From the NCBI GenBank assembly GCA_900239685.1, contig OENT01000516.1, positions 40,225-104,224 of the forward strand: a stretch of 64,000 nt of DNA, written 5' to 3'. Below the pieces are notes generated by a model, which did no database searches, was not told the DNA's origin, and was given only the letters and a program-made list of their open reading frames with translations. This document shows positions 27,255-41,010 of the stretch, piece after piece. Positions within the stretch are counted from its first letter, which is position 1. Each line of letters opens with the position of its first letter. The stretch comes from Rotaria macrura (lineage: Eukaryota; Rotifera; Eurotatoria; Philodinida; Philodinidae). The translations under genes were made by a program, and so were the position numbers.

Positions 27255-29214
27255 TTCGAACGTAAACTAGAAATTAGTATCAATACTAGCTAACCATAAT
27301 TCAGAGTATCATCGTGTCTCTACATTAATTAAATCAAGAAGCACTTGTTTAACGTGCTCTATTTTTACTATTTGCATCTAAAACTTCGTTTTAATTCTGT
27401 TGCAAAATTGCTTGCATGATCCATTAGGAATTAGTTGCCGTCGTATGAATGAACGAGTGAATATTTATTGAGTATGGTTTCTTTCTTTTCTGAGTTCTAG
27501 TAATTTATTTCTGGCCGAGTCGAATGTCGTAGAGTGATTACTTGACAAATAAAAATATGTTTCAGATAGAATGTAAAAGAAATTTGGCATCACAATTCTT
27601 GTTCCTTGCGTCTCCTGAGAAGCATTAATTCAAATGCATGAAAAAATGAATGATAAGAGAGAAGAAAAGCGGAACCGGTCTAGTAATGAAAAAAAAAACA
27701 GAAAGAGAGCAAATCAATCGAAATTAATAATGGTGAAAAAGAAACTAGATGCAATTGTGAAAGCAGAAAAAAGTAACATAATAAATATGCTATTGATTCA
27801 AAACTCGTTTTTCCCTGTTCGGAAAATCTATTGTTCTTTTCATACCTCATTTGTTCACCAATATTGGTGAATTTTAAGTATTCTCTTCTGAATACAAGAT
27901 CGAGTTGTGAGATAATTAAAAACAAGATGAATGAGCAGAAATATTCTTATCATTACTTTACTTCAAAGAGATACAGAATATTTCATCGTTTTGATTCTGA
28001 CAAATGTACAAAAATGCTTTTTTCTCTTTATCATCGACTTGTGATATCGGAGGATAGATATGAGTGAATAATTATTCCATCCGTTCACTGACTACTAGTG
28101 TTCATCTTCTATGCGAACTTCCCATGAGAGAATCATCGATTTTAGTTAAATAATTAAGAAAATTTTTCTCATTTTCCTATTTTTGTAGACCACTTTCAAA
28201 ATGATACATGTCTATTTTAGTATATCCAGTAAATTTAATTACACTTCAACATCAGTAACGAATATTTCATACTGAATGGATAACTTTTTGTTTTGATACT
28301 TTCTTACACTTCAAAAACCGTTTTGGAATAGCTGACTAACATCATGCAATAGAACATTTCTTCCTATGCGCAGCTGCTTAATAGCAATAACAGTCAAAGA
28401 ATCGGAAAAATAAGTCTAATTTTCGAAAAAAGATTAGAATTAATAATGCGATAGTGCAAAAATTAATTTTGACTAATTTTGAGCTGGACACAAACTGTTG
28501 GTTTTGAAAAATGGAAAAGATGTTAAATATTTTCACTTGTTGTGCTAACATTTAGATCATGTTATCGTTTAGAATTGAATACTGCAGTAATCTGCGCAAG
28601 AATCTATAGAACGTTCTAATTTTAAAGACAAGGTCATTACCAGGCACTTTTATTTGTCGAAAAATACCAACAAATATAAATACCAAGGGATCGGCTCACA
28701 TCGAAGAGTTGAACATCTTCAATATATGATATATCTGGATTGAGAAATGCTTTCTCTTTGTTTCACTGTATGATAGTTGTATTTCAATAACAATCTTCAT
28801 AAGTATATGTTTGCGGAAGCCATCTATTAATTTCAGAAAAATACCACACCAAAAATCAGTTGTTAATTTGATTTTTAACTATTGATGCTTATGTTGCCAA
28901 GCAGTGCTTTCTTGAATGACAAGGCAAGCAGTTTTGTAGAAAATCATACTGCATATTGAATGAAATCGGTGCCCTATTTTAGAGATAGGTTTTCAATATT
29001 TCAAAGATTCAAAATAGTAATCGACCATTTGTCATATGCTATGCGGTAGAATTCAAAATTCTTTTTACTGCAGAAGTAGTAGTAAATCGATTCAACGTAT
29101 TAAAATTCTAGATGAGTATCGAAATAATCATTCGGTATTATCAATGTTCAGTAATACCGAGTCTTTAAAGAGAAGATCTATGAGAGGTTCAAGGATCACC
29201 ATTGTGAACGAGGC
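27255..29214. other. Intergenic region
   Basis: Sequence upstream of the receptor gene. A T-rich tract ending in TTTCTAG lies about 14 nt before the start codon on the minus strand and could be a trans-splice acceptor. Open frames at 27634-28067 and 29036-29230 show no recognisable protein. Confidence 0.4.
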
Positions 29215-31440
29215 ACTGATCAAAATTTAAATTTTGGATTCTTTATGTGCGTTTGAAAGGAGGTATAGTCTAAAACCACAAACCCCGAATTTTTAGCTCA
29301 TTTGGATATTCTACAGTGAAGTTAGTCAAAGTCGACTTCAGGCAATATCGACCAAATATCGGAAACAAAAATCTTAAAGCGCCGCATAAATGTCGACTGG
29401 GTTATACTTTAACAAATCAAAGAACTTTTTCATGAAATGTACTGAAAGATAGAGTTTGACAAGCTGATTTAGAGGAGCTGTTTAGAACACAGAATATCAT
29501 CTATTTACTGGAATTACATATTCGCAGGGCTGCCATTTCTTATTTTTCAAATGGGGTCTATCAAAGTCCAAATGGGGTATATTTGGGGTATATTCCTTTT
29601 TCGAATGGGGTACATCATTGGTGCACATTATCTCTCACGCTAAAATGGAGGATTTGATTGAAAAACCCGATGGAATTAAACGTCTTTTGTAGAAAGCAAC
29701 TCAATATGTCACTATTTTTATAATTGGATTCGCTTTATTGTTCGTTTTCTCTCAAAAAGACATTACACTAGTTAATTTATAAATTTAGCTAGTTTGTCTC
29801 GAAAAGAAAGAGATTCTTCGCCTGTTGTTGCTTCTGAATAATCAGAAATTTCAATTTCATAACCCTTGTTCAATTCCATGCGGATATTATCATCGAATCT
29901 ATTGAAGAGAAAATCTAAAGCTAAATTTACTTTTGAGACAAAAAGAACTATGTATTCGTCAAATTTAATAGGAAAAGGTAAAGAAACAATGGGAAACGAG
30001 AAAAAGAGAAAAATCAAGTAAAATTTATTCCATTGTTCATACTGAAAATAGTATGAAAAACCGAATAATTCCAGATGAAAATAAACAAAATGGATGCTAA
30101 TATCTGCTGGCCAGTTCTTTCCCAGAATACATTTAATTTTTGCATCTCTTTCTATTATAGAAATGAGACAACTCTAGTGGAAAACATTAGTTATTTTCAT
30201 TAGAGGGTTCGTTAATCACACTGCACACTTAAAAGCTCAAATGGGCTATAAGGTATATACCCCATGAGGTATCAAACTTTCTGGGGTACAAAATGGTGAA
30301 ATGGGCTACTATACCCCAAAATGGGGTACAGTTGGCAGCCCTGAACATGAGTAAAGAATGACACAATTTCTCGGAAGTAACACTCAATAATTTGCTGTAC
30401 ATCTGCTGCCATTTTCTGAAAACTAAATGGGACCATACTGCAGGCTGTACATGTTATTCAGCGCTTCATTCTCTACAAACTGATAGAAAAGATTAAAAGG
30501 AAAAGTATACTTTTGACGCGAAACAAAGCTCATAATGCTCGTTTTTAGGGCAATTTTCGATGATTTTTCAAAAAAAAAACAACTTTTTAGTGGAGTTCAC
30601 TGACAACACACGATGCCATATCGAATTGATTGTGACACTCAGAATCAGCTTTCAAAACTGCATCGAATTGAATAGATTGTAAAGACATTTTTCCCTAAGA
30701 AAAACCATCTGTGATTCCCCACAGTTCTATTTTATTTAAGTCTTCCACTGTGATCATCCACAGACCAATTTTTCATTGACAAGTATTTCTCTGCTATCTA
30801 TTCAATTCGATGCAGTTTTGAACGCTGATTCAGAATGCTAAAATCATTTTGACATGGAATCGTGTGTTGTCAGTGAACTCTACTAAAAACTTTTATTTTT
30901 TCTGAAAAATCATAAAAAATTACCATAAAAAAGAGATTCACGAGCTTTCTTGTGTAGTCTCAAATGCATACGTTTGTTTTCAATATTATTTTATCAGTGT
31001 GTAAAGAATGAAAAGCTGCTTAACATGTGGAACTTACAGCTTGGTCTCAGTTGGTTTTCAAAAATGGTCCGCAATATACTAACGAAAACCAGCCAACTTC
31101 GAATCATGAAATAAGACATTTTGTTTTTTGTTTGTGTATGAGACCATGATAAACAAACTATCTACGATAATTAAAATAACTCATTTTGTTCATCATTTTA
31201 TACTCTATCTTTTGGTATGTGATAGAATAGATTTTTCTCTGTAGTTTGGGCATAAACTCAAAAAATATTTATACAGTAATTTGTGGTTATTTTTGTGATG
31301 ATGAATGTACGGTGCATACTAGTTGATGTAGTCTAACTCTGTTGTAGAATATCCAAATGAGCTGAAAATTTGGGTGCCATGTTTTCAGACTATGCCCTTT
31401 TGAACAGATAAAAAAATCCAAAATTTAAATTTTGACCAGT
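29215..31440. mobile_element. Long foldback element with diverged arms of about 700 bp
   Basis: The two ends are inverted copies of each other: the first 100 bp (from about 29215; TCAAAATTTAAATTTTGGAT then AGCTCATTTGGATATTCTAC) recurs reverse-complemented at 31345-31440. Matching inverted segments continue inward at 30415-30535 against 30945-31070, and at 30540-30690 against 30775-30930 (shared AGTTCACTGACAACACACGAT-like block), with the centre near 30730. After removal of the nested element at 29525-30343, the two arms have nearly equal length. Identity is roughly 65-85% by eye. No transposase gene is seen. Confidence 0.7.
29525..30343. mobile_element. hAT-type element nested in the left arm of the foldback, GGGGTATA-rich ends
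   Basis: The termini are CAGGGCTGCCA and its exact inverse, the classic start of many hAT elements. Just inside, both ends carry many ATGGGGTA/GGGGTATA motifs. An 81-codon minus-strand frame (29772-30017) containing LDFLFNRF and an acidic tail may be a transposase remnant or chance. The flanking 8 bp do not match each other, so the target duplication is lost or the ends are slightly misplaced. The gap it makes in the foldback arm supports a separate, younger insertion. Confidence 0.72.
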
Positions 31441-34296
31441 GCTTCTGTTTCTTGGTCGGCTCAAAAACGCTCACGTAATTGAAATAAGATATTCGTTTGT
31501 TTATTCTTCGATCATAGTTCACTCTTCTGACCTAGCCATTTCTGAAATCGATACGACTCATACACCAAAGTAACATAGTGTAGATAGATACGGTTTGGTC
31601 GTAATGAGACGACGGCACTTATATGGGCATTACACATCATATTATTTTATTAATGTTCGTTTACGTGTCATTTTAGAAAGTGCGAAACCATTATATTCGA
31701 CCAAGTTATGATAACAATCCGAATAAAGACATAGCAATTGACTTGCACTCGTTATAGTGTCTAATGTCACTCTCAAGATTTTTTCACACCACGATTTCAA
31801 TCATGACGCGACAGGCGAATCTCGAAGTCAACAGATATTTTTAGGAAAAAACTATTTCTGGATCAACTTGTATCATTAAACATTTACGTTTAAGAAAATG
31901 CGTATCTCATAGGTCACTTGTTCAAAACTTTACAGGCCAACTAATCTGATTTAAAAACTTTAATATCGAAATAACTTCACGCAGAAATTCGAAATTCAGA
32001 TTTAAAACACAGATGAGTGGTAGTTTCTAATAGAAATATTTATTGAGTCATTTTATTTGGTAGTTTAACAAGTAATTATGAGTGAATTTTCACTTTCTAG
32101 AAATTCGACTCTTATTCTTGAATAACTCATAATCTCTAACTATTTGAATGACTTCGCGATGTCGACACGTTATAGACTCAATCCTTTTCAGTAATATCAG
32201 CAGAACGAAACATGCTAAGAGAATTGATAAATTGAATAATTTCTTAGATATCTATCTCAGTAATTAAGACTACTGCATAGACATTCGTCAACGATATCCA
32301 ATTGGCTGTTAATTTGCAACAAAATTTTCGTTTCTTTCTTTCTATCTATAACACAAAAGAAAAAAAAGAAAAATTTATGTATTTCACCACAACGTTAGCG
32401 TCTCCGTAATTCAGTTCTTGCCTGCTCGTTAAGGATGGAGTTTCTTGTGTATTAGTAACGGAGCCAATGAAGAAGTATAAAATTTTCTTTTCTTTTTCTT
32501 CTTCTTTTTAATCCAGAATGTAAATCAGAAATACAAAACTATGACCTCATATTTGATTGCATTGTGTATTTCTTATTTCTGAAGTCGAAATCTGATTGAT
32601 ATTCTTCAAGGTCATTGGATCACTATGAGCGGTTGAAAACTTCAACTCATTAATATAAATGAATGAATATATGCTCGTTAAATCAACATGAGTTATGTTA
32701 GATCATCTAGATAACTCATGGTCTTACATTGAATGAAGCGATTTTAATTTCAATTACCTCGTGTAATGTGACTTTGACTAAAATTCTTGATAAAAATTGC
32801 TTGTAAAAAGTTCATCTCAATGCGTTAGAATATTTGCAAGCTAATCAGTGAGAATGGTATATTGTGAAAGAGATAAAGAACAAAAACTATTGAAAGTTTT
32901 ATTCTTTTGACAATACTGCGATGATCAAATCAATGATATTTGTTTCACTTATGGCTGTTTTAACATACGAATAAGAATTCATGACAAATAGGAAGTCAAA
33001 GAATGTCTGTATAGTTCCAATTTCACCTTCCAAAAAATTCATACATAATAGACTCTTGACAGTATACTGGGAATCACACTTACGGATGCTCTCGTGCGTG
33101 GATATTTCATTTTAATGGCACTACAAGTGTAAAAATAATCTTTGAAGGGAAATATTAAAAATGAAATTGATGAAAATTAGAAATCCCTCAAAAAAATATA
33201 TGAATATACGTATAATTATCGACTTTACTTTCACTATATCGTCAATAAAATGCTTTCAAAACTCAAGAGGCTAGTACTTCATTTTTGTTACTCTTTATGA
33301 ATTCTTTCTCTTTTAGAATTAATGTAAAATCATGACAGTGAAATAATACGGAAAGGAGGAAATAAACTGCACTTGAATGTTTAATCAATCAAATTCATAT
33401 CTATCATTATATATATATATTTGTTTCGTAACTATGTCTACCTCCTTACACAAGTTCGGATTTCTAAAATATAAAACGCTAGTCGTTAGACAAAGCCATT
33501 ATGATTTTTATTAATCAATTACAAAGTTTCAAACAATATATGCTCAAATTTTTGACTGAAAAAAATCAATTTACAGGTGTAAAAATTCATCAGATCTAAA
33601 TAGAAATTCTTGATGGAAACGAAATTCGGTTTATTTTATATTCAAATTAAATTTTTGTATGAGTTGAGGTAAAATTAATATAAAACTAGTTTAAATGTAA
33701 TTAATATCCATTTACGTTTCATTAAAATTAACTGGAAGGTGATTAATAAGGATTTCAATTCAGTGAAATATGATTCAAATGATTATATATGCTATATAAA
33801 TTGATGGAGATGCATGTTTATACATATAGAATGGACATAAACTAATTTATATTCCTGTTCAATTAACTTCATTTGAGTTTAAAATTGATTCTATATCAAT
33901 ACAAGTAAAAGGAACAACGTAGACATCGTTGAAAAGTATACCATCAACTGTTCGTTCTTCAGTATTGCTTTTGTCGAAAGATCGCACGAAGATGGAGTGC
34001 AAATTTTTGTTGAATTCATATATATTGTTTAAAGAATATAGTGAATGTTAGTTTTAAGAAGACTCCTAGAAATTTCTCATTTTCTTATTCTAGATTCTAG
34101 TAAGTAATTTCATAATCATTGAGTATTCATAGCATCTGCGAAATATGTGAGTGTTACACTTCACTCCCGAAATCGACTATCCTAGCAAGATTGTTTTCTA
34201 AGAATATTTAATTCTGGTGATTGAATTTAATTATATAACACCAGTTTGCTCCGATAGTTCTTGCCTAGTTTCTTTTTTTAAATAAAGTCGTGTATT
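31441..34296. other. Intergenic region without recognised features
   Basis: AT-rich sequence with no convincing open frame or repeat structure on either strand, apart from a short AT run near 33405-33420. Confidence 0.4.
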
Positions 34297-34302
34297 TTTA
34301 TT
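34297..34302 (-). terminator. Polyadenylation signal of the GT47-like gene
   Basis: AATAAA on the minus strand, about 190 nt past the stop codon at 34489. Confidence 0.4.
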
Positions 34303-34488
34303 ATTGTGATAACGAACGTATATATCCACGTAAAATAGTTTTTGAATACTTAATATGTTTAAAAATTAAAATTTCAAATACATTCAAATTCTTAAAGAAT
34401 TAACAATTGTGATTAAAAATAAATGGATCATTCGTCAATGTACATTTAATTTGAATATCAATCGGCAAGAATTTAAATTTCAAATAAA

Positions 34489-35610
34489 TCATGAACAAAA
34501 CGGTACGCCCAATGTTGAGTCATTGTAACGATGTTTGCTAAGCATTTTATACCAATAACTAGCGTATAGAACGTCAGGCATGATATGATTATCTGAAGAA
34601 AAGTCAAATGACAATAAGAAATTTTGTGTCAAATTCGACCAATCATGAATAATGATTGATCGAGTGCTTGAAAATAATGGATCAAGTCCCGATGTCCGTA
34701 CAATAGGTACAGCACCCATGAAAAGAGCTTCCCATGTCCGATGACAATCAAGTCCATTACCAGGTGGTGATAAAACGAATTTTGCATTTCCAATTTGTTC
34801 TAAATAAGTTTCGAATGTAATTCGTTCTTTAACTACATGTGCCTTTTCAATTTTTAATGCTTGAGAAAGAACTTTTTGACGTTCAACTTTATTCGTTCCA
34901 ATATCAAAATTAGCGTAAAGTAAAATTGTTCGTTGGGACCACGGTTTACGATGAATCTTATGCGCATATGATAATTTTTCTATGTTTCCGTGTTTCCAAC
35001 GCATATTCCCCAATCCTATTGGAATCGGAAATAATCTTTGATGATTAACCATACTTGGGTTCGATGCATACCACATAAGTATTTTTGAATTTGATAAATG
35101 ACCTTTGTATTGACCTGGTGCTGACATATCACTATTGTGTGTAACAAGTACAAAAGGATTCCGTATTGAATCGAACGGAGAAGTGAAAAATTTTGAAAGC
35201 TTATCAGCTTTAACGAAAACAATGTGACCATATTCAACAGAGCTTAATTTATCTTGTCTTGTTTCATCAAATATGTAATCAGAAAACGCTCGAAATGTAT
35301 CACCACTAATGTATGGATATGACGAATTTCGAGCGGACGTTGCATGGCGATAATAACAAGCGTTCTTATGAGTAGAATTGTATTCAGTGACCGAGAAATA
35401 TTGAGACTTGACTTGAACTTTTGCAATAGTATTTGGTACCGATGAATTATCTTGTAATTGCAGTAAAATGATTCGCCATCGAAAAAGTATAAACACAACA
35501 AATAATAGTACAAGAATAAACATCAAATTACGATACTTTCGACAAATTGAATTATTCGACCACATAAATATCATAATAAAATTTATCGAAAAATGTATTA
35601 AATCGAACAA
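34489..35610 (-). CDS. Exostosin/GT47-like type II membrane glycosyltransferase-family protein
   Basis: A single uninterrupted frame of 373 codons. One hydrophobic segment at residues about 28-46 (MFILVLLFVVFILFRW) after a short N-terminus suggests a Golgi type II membrane protein. The C-terminal part has KFVLSPPGNGLDCHRTWEAL followed by MGAVPIV, the signature of the nucleotide-sugar-binding part of exostosin-like (GT47-type) proteins. Upstream motifs include PIPIGLGNMRW and LLYANFDIGTN. I infer sugar transfer to a glycan in the Golgi; donor and acceptor are not predictable. Another Met at residue 16 gives a slightly later start. Having no introns contrasts with its multi-exon neighbours. Confidence 0.82.
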   Translation of the reverse strand: MFDLIHFSINFIMIFMWSNNSICRKYRNLMFILVLLFVVFILFRWRIILLQLQDNSSVPNTIAKVQVKSQYFSVTEYNSTHKNACYYRHATSARNSSYPYISGDTFRAFSDYIFDETRQDKLSSVEYGHIVFVKADKLSKFFTSPFDSIRNPFVLVTHNSDMSAPGQYKGHLSNSKILMWYASNPSMVNHQRLFPIPIGLGNMRWKHGNIEKLSYAHKIHRKPWSQRTILLYANFDIGTNKVERQKVLSQALKIEKAHVVKERITFETYLEQIGNAKFVLSPPGNGLDCHRTWEALFMGAVPIVRTSGLDPLFSSTRSIIIHDWSNLTQNFLLSFDFSSDNHIMPDVLYASYWYKMLSKHRYNDSTLGVPFCS

Positions 35611-38600
35611 TACTCATATATTCATTCTATAATAATAAGAGATGTTTTCTGTGTAAAACAGCAAGTCAAATTTTGTAAGAAAACATGAAATAAGTATTTT
35701 TAGGCAAATGAATGCATGTACAAAACTGACATTGAAGAAGATGATGATTTACTATAAATTTGTTAGGATCTCGGTTGCAGTTAGACGAATAGTATTAAAT
35801 GTTAAATGTTAAATTAACATCAAATATTGAAGTACATGTTGCATTCATTCTTTCGTCTGCTGCTTAAAGATCGGAAGATGTAAACTATTTATTCAACTAT
35901 TCGCATTTATACCAACACAAAATTGAGATCTAATATCATTCTATGAATCATTTACTCTGATTGATAAGCACTAGTGACTTTTCACTTGGAGATTTATCTA
36001 ATCAGAAATGAAATACGTACATTCTATCAAATAATTTCACCAACTTGTAATATTGTCATAATTAAGCTGCATGCAATTTTTTCATCATACGAGAAGTAAG
36101 TTTCTTTTTTATCCTACTTGTTGAATAGCAATTTCCAAATGGTAAAGGAAACAATGCTTGAGACAAGAAAGTGTTTTTTAGAAAAAAAGTATAATAATGA
36201 AATATTGCTGTTCTCATTACTTTTATGTAAAGCAATAAATAAATTGCAATCTCAATTATTTGAAGAGAAAAAAAAGTTCTTCTCTTTTATTACGTACGGT
36301 CGACGATAATTTGATAATATCGATTACTTTAGGTTACTTTAAAAACAAATACTATTCAAACGAAAGTTAATCTTCGCGGGATTTTTCTCAAATTGTCTCT
36401 CTATCATTTTCTCTTTTTGCTTTTCTTTCTCGCACTTATCATAATTATCAGCATGAATCTATCATACATCTACAAACATGTAGCAAAATCTGAGGTATGG
36501 GAAGCTAAAATAGGAGAATTGACCAGCTGAATCTAAAAGATACGAATTTTTAATTAGCTTTCAACTTAATGAAGCGGGCTTGTGAAACATAGTCAGCAAA
36601 TGCTCATATATTTCTTTTTAGTTGTGTCTTCTCATTTTTATCGTCAGTCATTTATGAACATTTTGGATTCACTTGATCTAATAAACTATTGAGACAATAA
36701 AACATAAAAAAATTGAATAGACTAAAATTACAACCAATGTCTGTGATTTCAAATGATAGTAAAAGTCTCTCGTGCCTAAACACATGAGTTAGATCGATCA
36801 CTCGGAGTTAACAAAACACGTCTAAATGTTAATATGCAGTAATTTATTACGTTTTTATTCAAAATCTAATAAATTAATGTAGTGATCATGAATCAAAATG
36901 AAGAAATTTTTCAACAAATAAATAAACTAAATACATACTGCCGTTTAAGATTATCTTTGAATTCAACAAGCAACTTTCAGGAAGACTAATGAAAGTTTAG
37001 AAATGTATGTACCGATGAAATTTCGAAATCAAATGATGCACATTTTGCTGCACTTGCAATCAATTCTATACGTTGAAAAACAAATCAACCGTGAGAACTT
37101 TGACGTATACAATTTTCTTCATAGATATATTAGATAATTCTTATCGAACGTAGGTATTTTTGATTGAAAACAGTATTCCATTTATGGATATTTGAAATTT
37201 ACAAATAAATTGAATCCTTACAAAATGTGCTTGACAAACGACTATCGATAGAATATTTAATTTCTCGATAAATTAACATTAGTATAAATTATTCTACACT
37301 GTAGTAGACTTATGCATCCTTAAACGTGCAGATATTTAATTATATTACAACATGTTCATAAGATGCCTGGAAATCGCTCGGAAATTCTATTTAAATCGTC
37401 ATAAATGAATTCTGAATATTCTATACATATTAATACTTATTCTGTTTTTCCTCTGTAGTCGTCTTATGTATAAGTTAATTTAGTGAGTATCATTATTGAA
37501 ATAAAGAGATTTTACTATTTTAGCGATCGTTGAGGACTGAATCCATAATCGAGTAAGAAAATTTCGTCCTATTTTACTTCAATTTATGTATGCATTAATT
37601 CGATATTGTTCAATTTTTTATGATTCGATCCGATATTTTGAGGAACCTAACTCAGATTTCAATATTAATCACTTAATTATGCATCACAATCCAAAATAAA
37701 TTAAGAAACATCAATCGACTAGAAGAAAAAGAACGTGTGATAGTTAAATTATTCCTCTCTCTCTTAGAAAACTGGTACATGATTTGTCCTTCCAAGTAGT
37801 TTTTCTAGCTACTAAATATTTACACACTAGATGCAGACCAAAATTCATACATTTCTTATGCAAGCTGATCTGATTTGAACATCGGTGTTCGTTACTGATT
37901 AATTTTGACAAACCCAACGATATAATTAATGATGACAATAAATAATATACTATCAGAAAAAAAACATTAAAATATTGATATCTCGATCGATTAGCAAACA
38001 GTTTGGAAAACTCTGGAAATTTTATTTTTATTAGTGAGTAGAATATTTTGAATTAAAAACTGTTTGATTTCTTCATCAGAATAAAACTGTTGTGTCGATA
38101 AGAAGCCGACACGGTTGTGTGCTCGAACTTAAACCAATGTCTTAATTGTGAAACGTAAAAGTTTCTTTTTTGAATTGATTAATCTAGCAATTTATTTTTC
38201 TATGTTTTATTCAATTTATTTTAATTTTTTTAAACTAAGTAGGTGAAATCCCCATTTTCAACCCAGTAAAGCAATCATTCGCTTAACTATCGAATGTCAC
38301 AAGAGTCTATTACCTACACTTAATTAAAGCGATACATTAGAGATCATGTTTCGGCTATTCAGTGTTTGCAATAGAACAACACATTGTCTAAATCAAATGA
38401 ATATCAACTAAATATTATTCTTTTGAAAAGAACGTTCATTTTTCAGTTCAATTTTTAAAATGTGAAATTAACCAAGTAGTTAGATCAAAAATTTTTTATT
38501 TATAATCATTGTGAGGAAATATTTACCTAAGTCGAACATTGCTGTTAATCAAAGTAACTGAAGACTGCGTCAATACATACTGAAGTATGCCATTCTATGT

Positions 38601-40039
38601 GGAAATTCTATAAATATTCCACACGTTGGATTTCCTCTACGGACAACTTTCTATTGAATTTTTCTCTGTGCAAACAGCCCTGTCAAAGAAAGTAAATACA
38701 AAGTATAACTACACGATGTTATAATTTATCTAGACAATGAAGGACATACATATTCCATATGTTTTTCAATACAACGGCTAGAAAAAAAAGCGAATGAACT
38801 AACTAAGCATTTAATTCTATTAAACTATAACGAGTCAAATTCTAATCACGAAATAGAAGATCGATATCAGTCATTTTATGAAATTTAAAATGCAAATATG
38901 CCTATTTTATGGAATACTAATTATATTAGTTATCTGCCAGGAGACTAAAAGCACGTACTCTGCTAATATACGCTTTACAGTTTACACCAAACAAGAATAC
39001 ATACAAGGAAATATTTTAAATAAGAGCATCATATACGTATTAGAAGATAGACTATCATAAAAATTCACTACCATCAAACATTGACACATGTCTCTACTTG
39101 TCAGACAGCTTTATCTTACGTTAACATGCACGAAAAACAATAAATAATTCCATTACGATATTGTAAGGAAAAACCACCAGTAGTAACGGAAACGCTTTTT
39201 TGAAATTTCTCCATTTCAATATTTATCAGTTCTTTTTATACGGCGTAGAAATAGTTTTTTTTAACCATGCAAGATTGAAGTTATATCTGCATCTATTTCG
39301 ATACGAAATAAGATTGTGGGTATACTCTTATAGCTGAATAACTACAGTTATGTACAGTCAAATATCTGAAAAATTTATTGTACTTTCTACACTGGTTTAC
39401 AGAACTATCATTATCATCACGTTAACTGAAGATAAACTGCTTGAGAATGTGCCATCTATACTTAGCTGCCATAGTCAAACTTTATAGTCATGATCAATGG
39501 TACAATTTTTAGAACTTTTTGAGCTTCTATTGAACAGGGCTGATATTTATCGTGTTGCGCGTAGAATTCCTCTTTTCGTCATGCTGTTTTTCTGTCATCA
39601 GACAAAATAGAATACTGTAGACGTTAATTTTTATGCAAAAACAGTATGAAAATACGTAGTAGAAGTAATTGAAGGAGAAAATCCCTTCTAGGCAAAGCTA
39701 CTTGATATTATACCATTATTCATGATTTATTTCTCTATCGATTGACTCATCTAATCTTCACCTAATCACTTCTAAAACTCATTTTAAAATTATCTACGGC
39801 AAACTTGTGAGCCCTAAAGTATTTCTAATTGCATGCGCAATCTAACAGATGCGTGATTACATTTTTAAAAACTGATTGAAATTTGATCGAATTATCGGAA
39901 AGGTTTCATCTTTGCGTAAAAAGAACTAAATATAACTTTTGAAAGAGAGCCAAACAAATTCAAAGATTATAACAATAGTAATGGTACATACCTGTAAAAA
40001 ACAAAATTATATAGATGTATAGTCGTGGAACTTTACTTT
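35611..40039. other. Gene-poor region
   Basis: AT-rich DNA with short open frames only (for example 36118-36309 and 37744-37938) and no recognised protein, RNA gene or element, except the small open frame at 38878-39060. Confidence 0.4.
38878..39060 (+). CDS. Possible small secreted peptide or signal-peptide exon
   Basis: The 60-codon frame begins with a basic stretch and a clear hydrophobic core (CLFYGILIILVIC), followed by a polar tail. It looks like a signal peptide with about 40 mature residues, or the first exon of a secreted protein. No downstream exon or homology is recognised, and chance is possible in this AT-rich region. Confidence 0.25.
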   Translation: MKFKMQICLFYGILIILVICQETKSTYSANIRFTVYTKQEYIQGNILNKSIIYVLEDRLS

Positions 40040-41010
40040 TACTTTGAGCAATGTCCAAGGAATGAGATTTAAGATTTTTTCGGATTCCAAAAAGCACAAG
40101 TTAAAACTGATATATCTCAGAATGAATTGATTCTTCAACACTTGAAAAAACTTTCTCAGTTCCCAATTGATTGCTCCCCATGAATAAACTTGCATTCAAT
40201 ATTTCGACCGTGCCGACTTCAATGCCTCATCATTTCCCCCAGTGAGAATTAAGAGCCGACAGTCCCTCAGACAAGGAACTGAGGGAATAACTAGAAATAA
40301 CCACCGGAAAACTGACAACAACACCAGTCATCGTCATTCGATTATCAAAGGGACCATTGTCACAACAAAAATCATCATACACTTACAGCAACACTCTGGG
40401 AAACTAAGGACTTATGTCAGTTCCTGGAAGCTGAAGTGCATAAGTCACAGCTACCTACCTTAGTTTCCTGGTAGGTAGAGCTATATGCTATAAGTTTGGT
40501 ATGTAAACTTTAATACTCAGCTCCAAGGCGGAAATGTGGCCAGGTTCCTTTTATGTATCCAAAGTAGTTTCTAGGAACTGTCAGCAGCACTGTGATAGTT
40601 TCTCTACTAATTGGGGTATCATTGCATGTGGAGGATAATTGTTCTTGTTTGGATGTTATCTTTGTGAGCTGAAGGATGAAGGGTGCTGTTCGTGTGAGTT
40701 CCCTCAGATGGGTATTGATGGTTAATTCTAGTTATTTCCTTGGTTCCTTTCGGAGTTATTGTCGGCGATTGATTCCTACGAGAGAAAATTGGGGAAATGA
40801 GAAGGCATCGTGACCCCGGAACTATCCTCATTTTTGATTGAAGTTTGTTCATAACAAGGAATTGATTGGCGACTGAGAAGGTTTCATGTATTGTTGAAGG
40901 GTTAGTTCTCAGTTTGTTGGGGAATATATCACTTGTAACTGCTGTTTATAGGATTTGGAAGATTTCCCAAACCTCAATTCTTGGACATCCCTCATTTCTA
41001 TAGTCATATT
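40040..41010. mobile_element. Ancient foldback element with arms of about 450 bp
   Basis: The two halves are diverged inverted copies centred near 40530. Matching pairs (left arm against reverse complement of right arm) include ATGTCCAAGGAATGAG/ATGTCCAAGAATTGAG, TTCTCAGTTCCCAATTGATT/TTCTCAGTCGCCAATCAATT, and GGGAATAACTAGAAATAACC/GGAAATAACTAGAATTAACC. Open frames in both arms (40242-40463 plus, 40619-40852 minus) are the same sequence read inward, Ser/Thr/His-rich, without a known domain. Confidence 0.62.
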
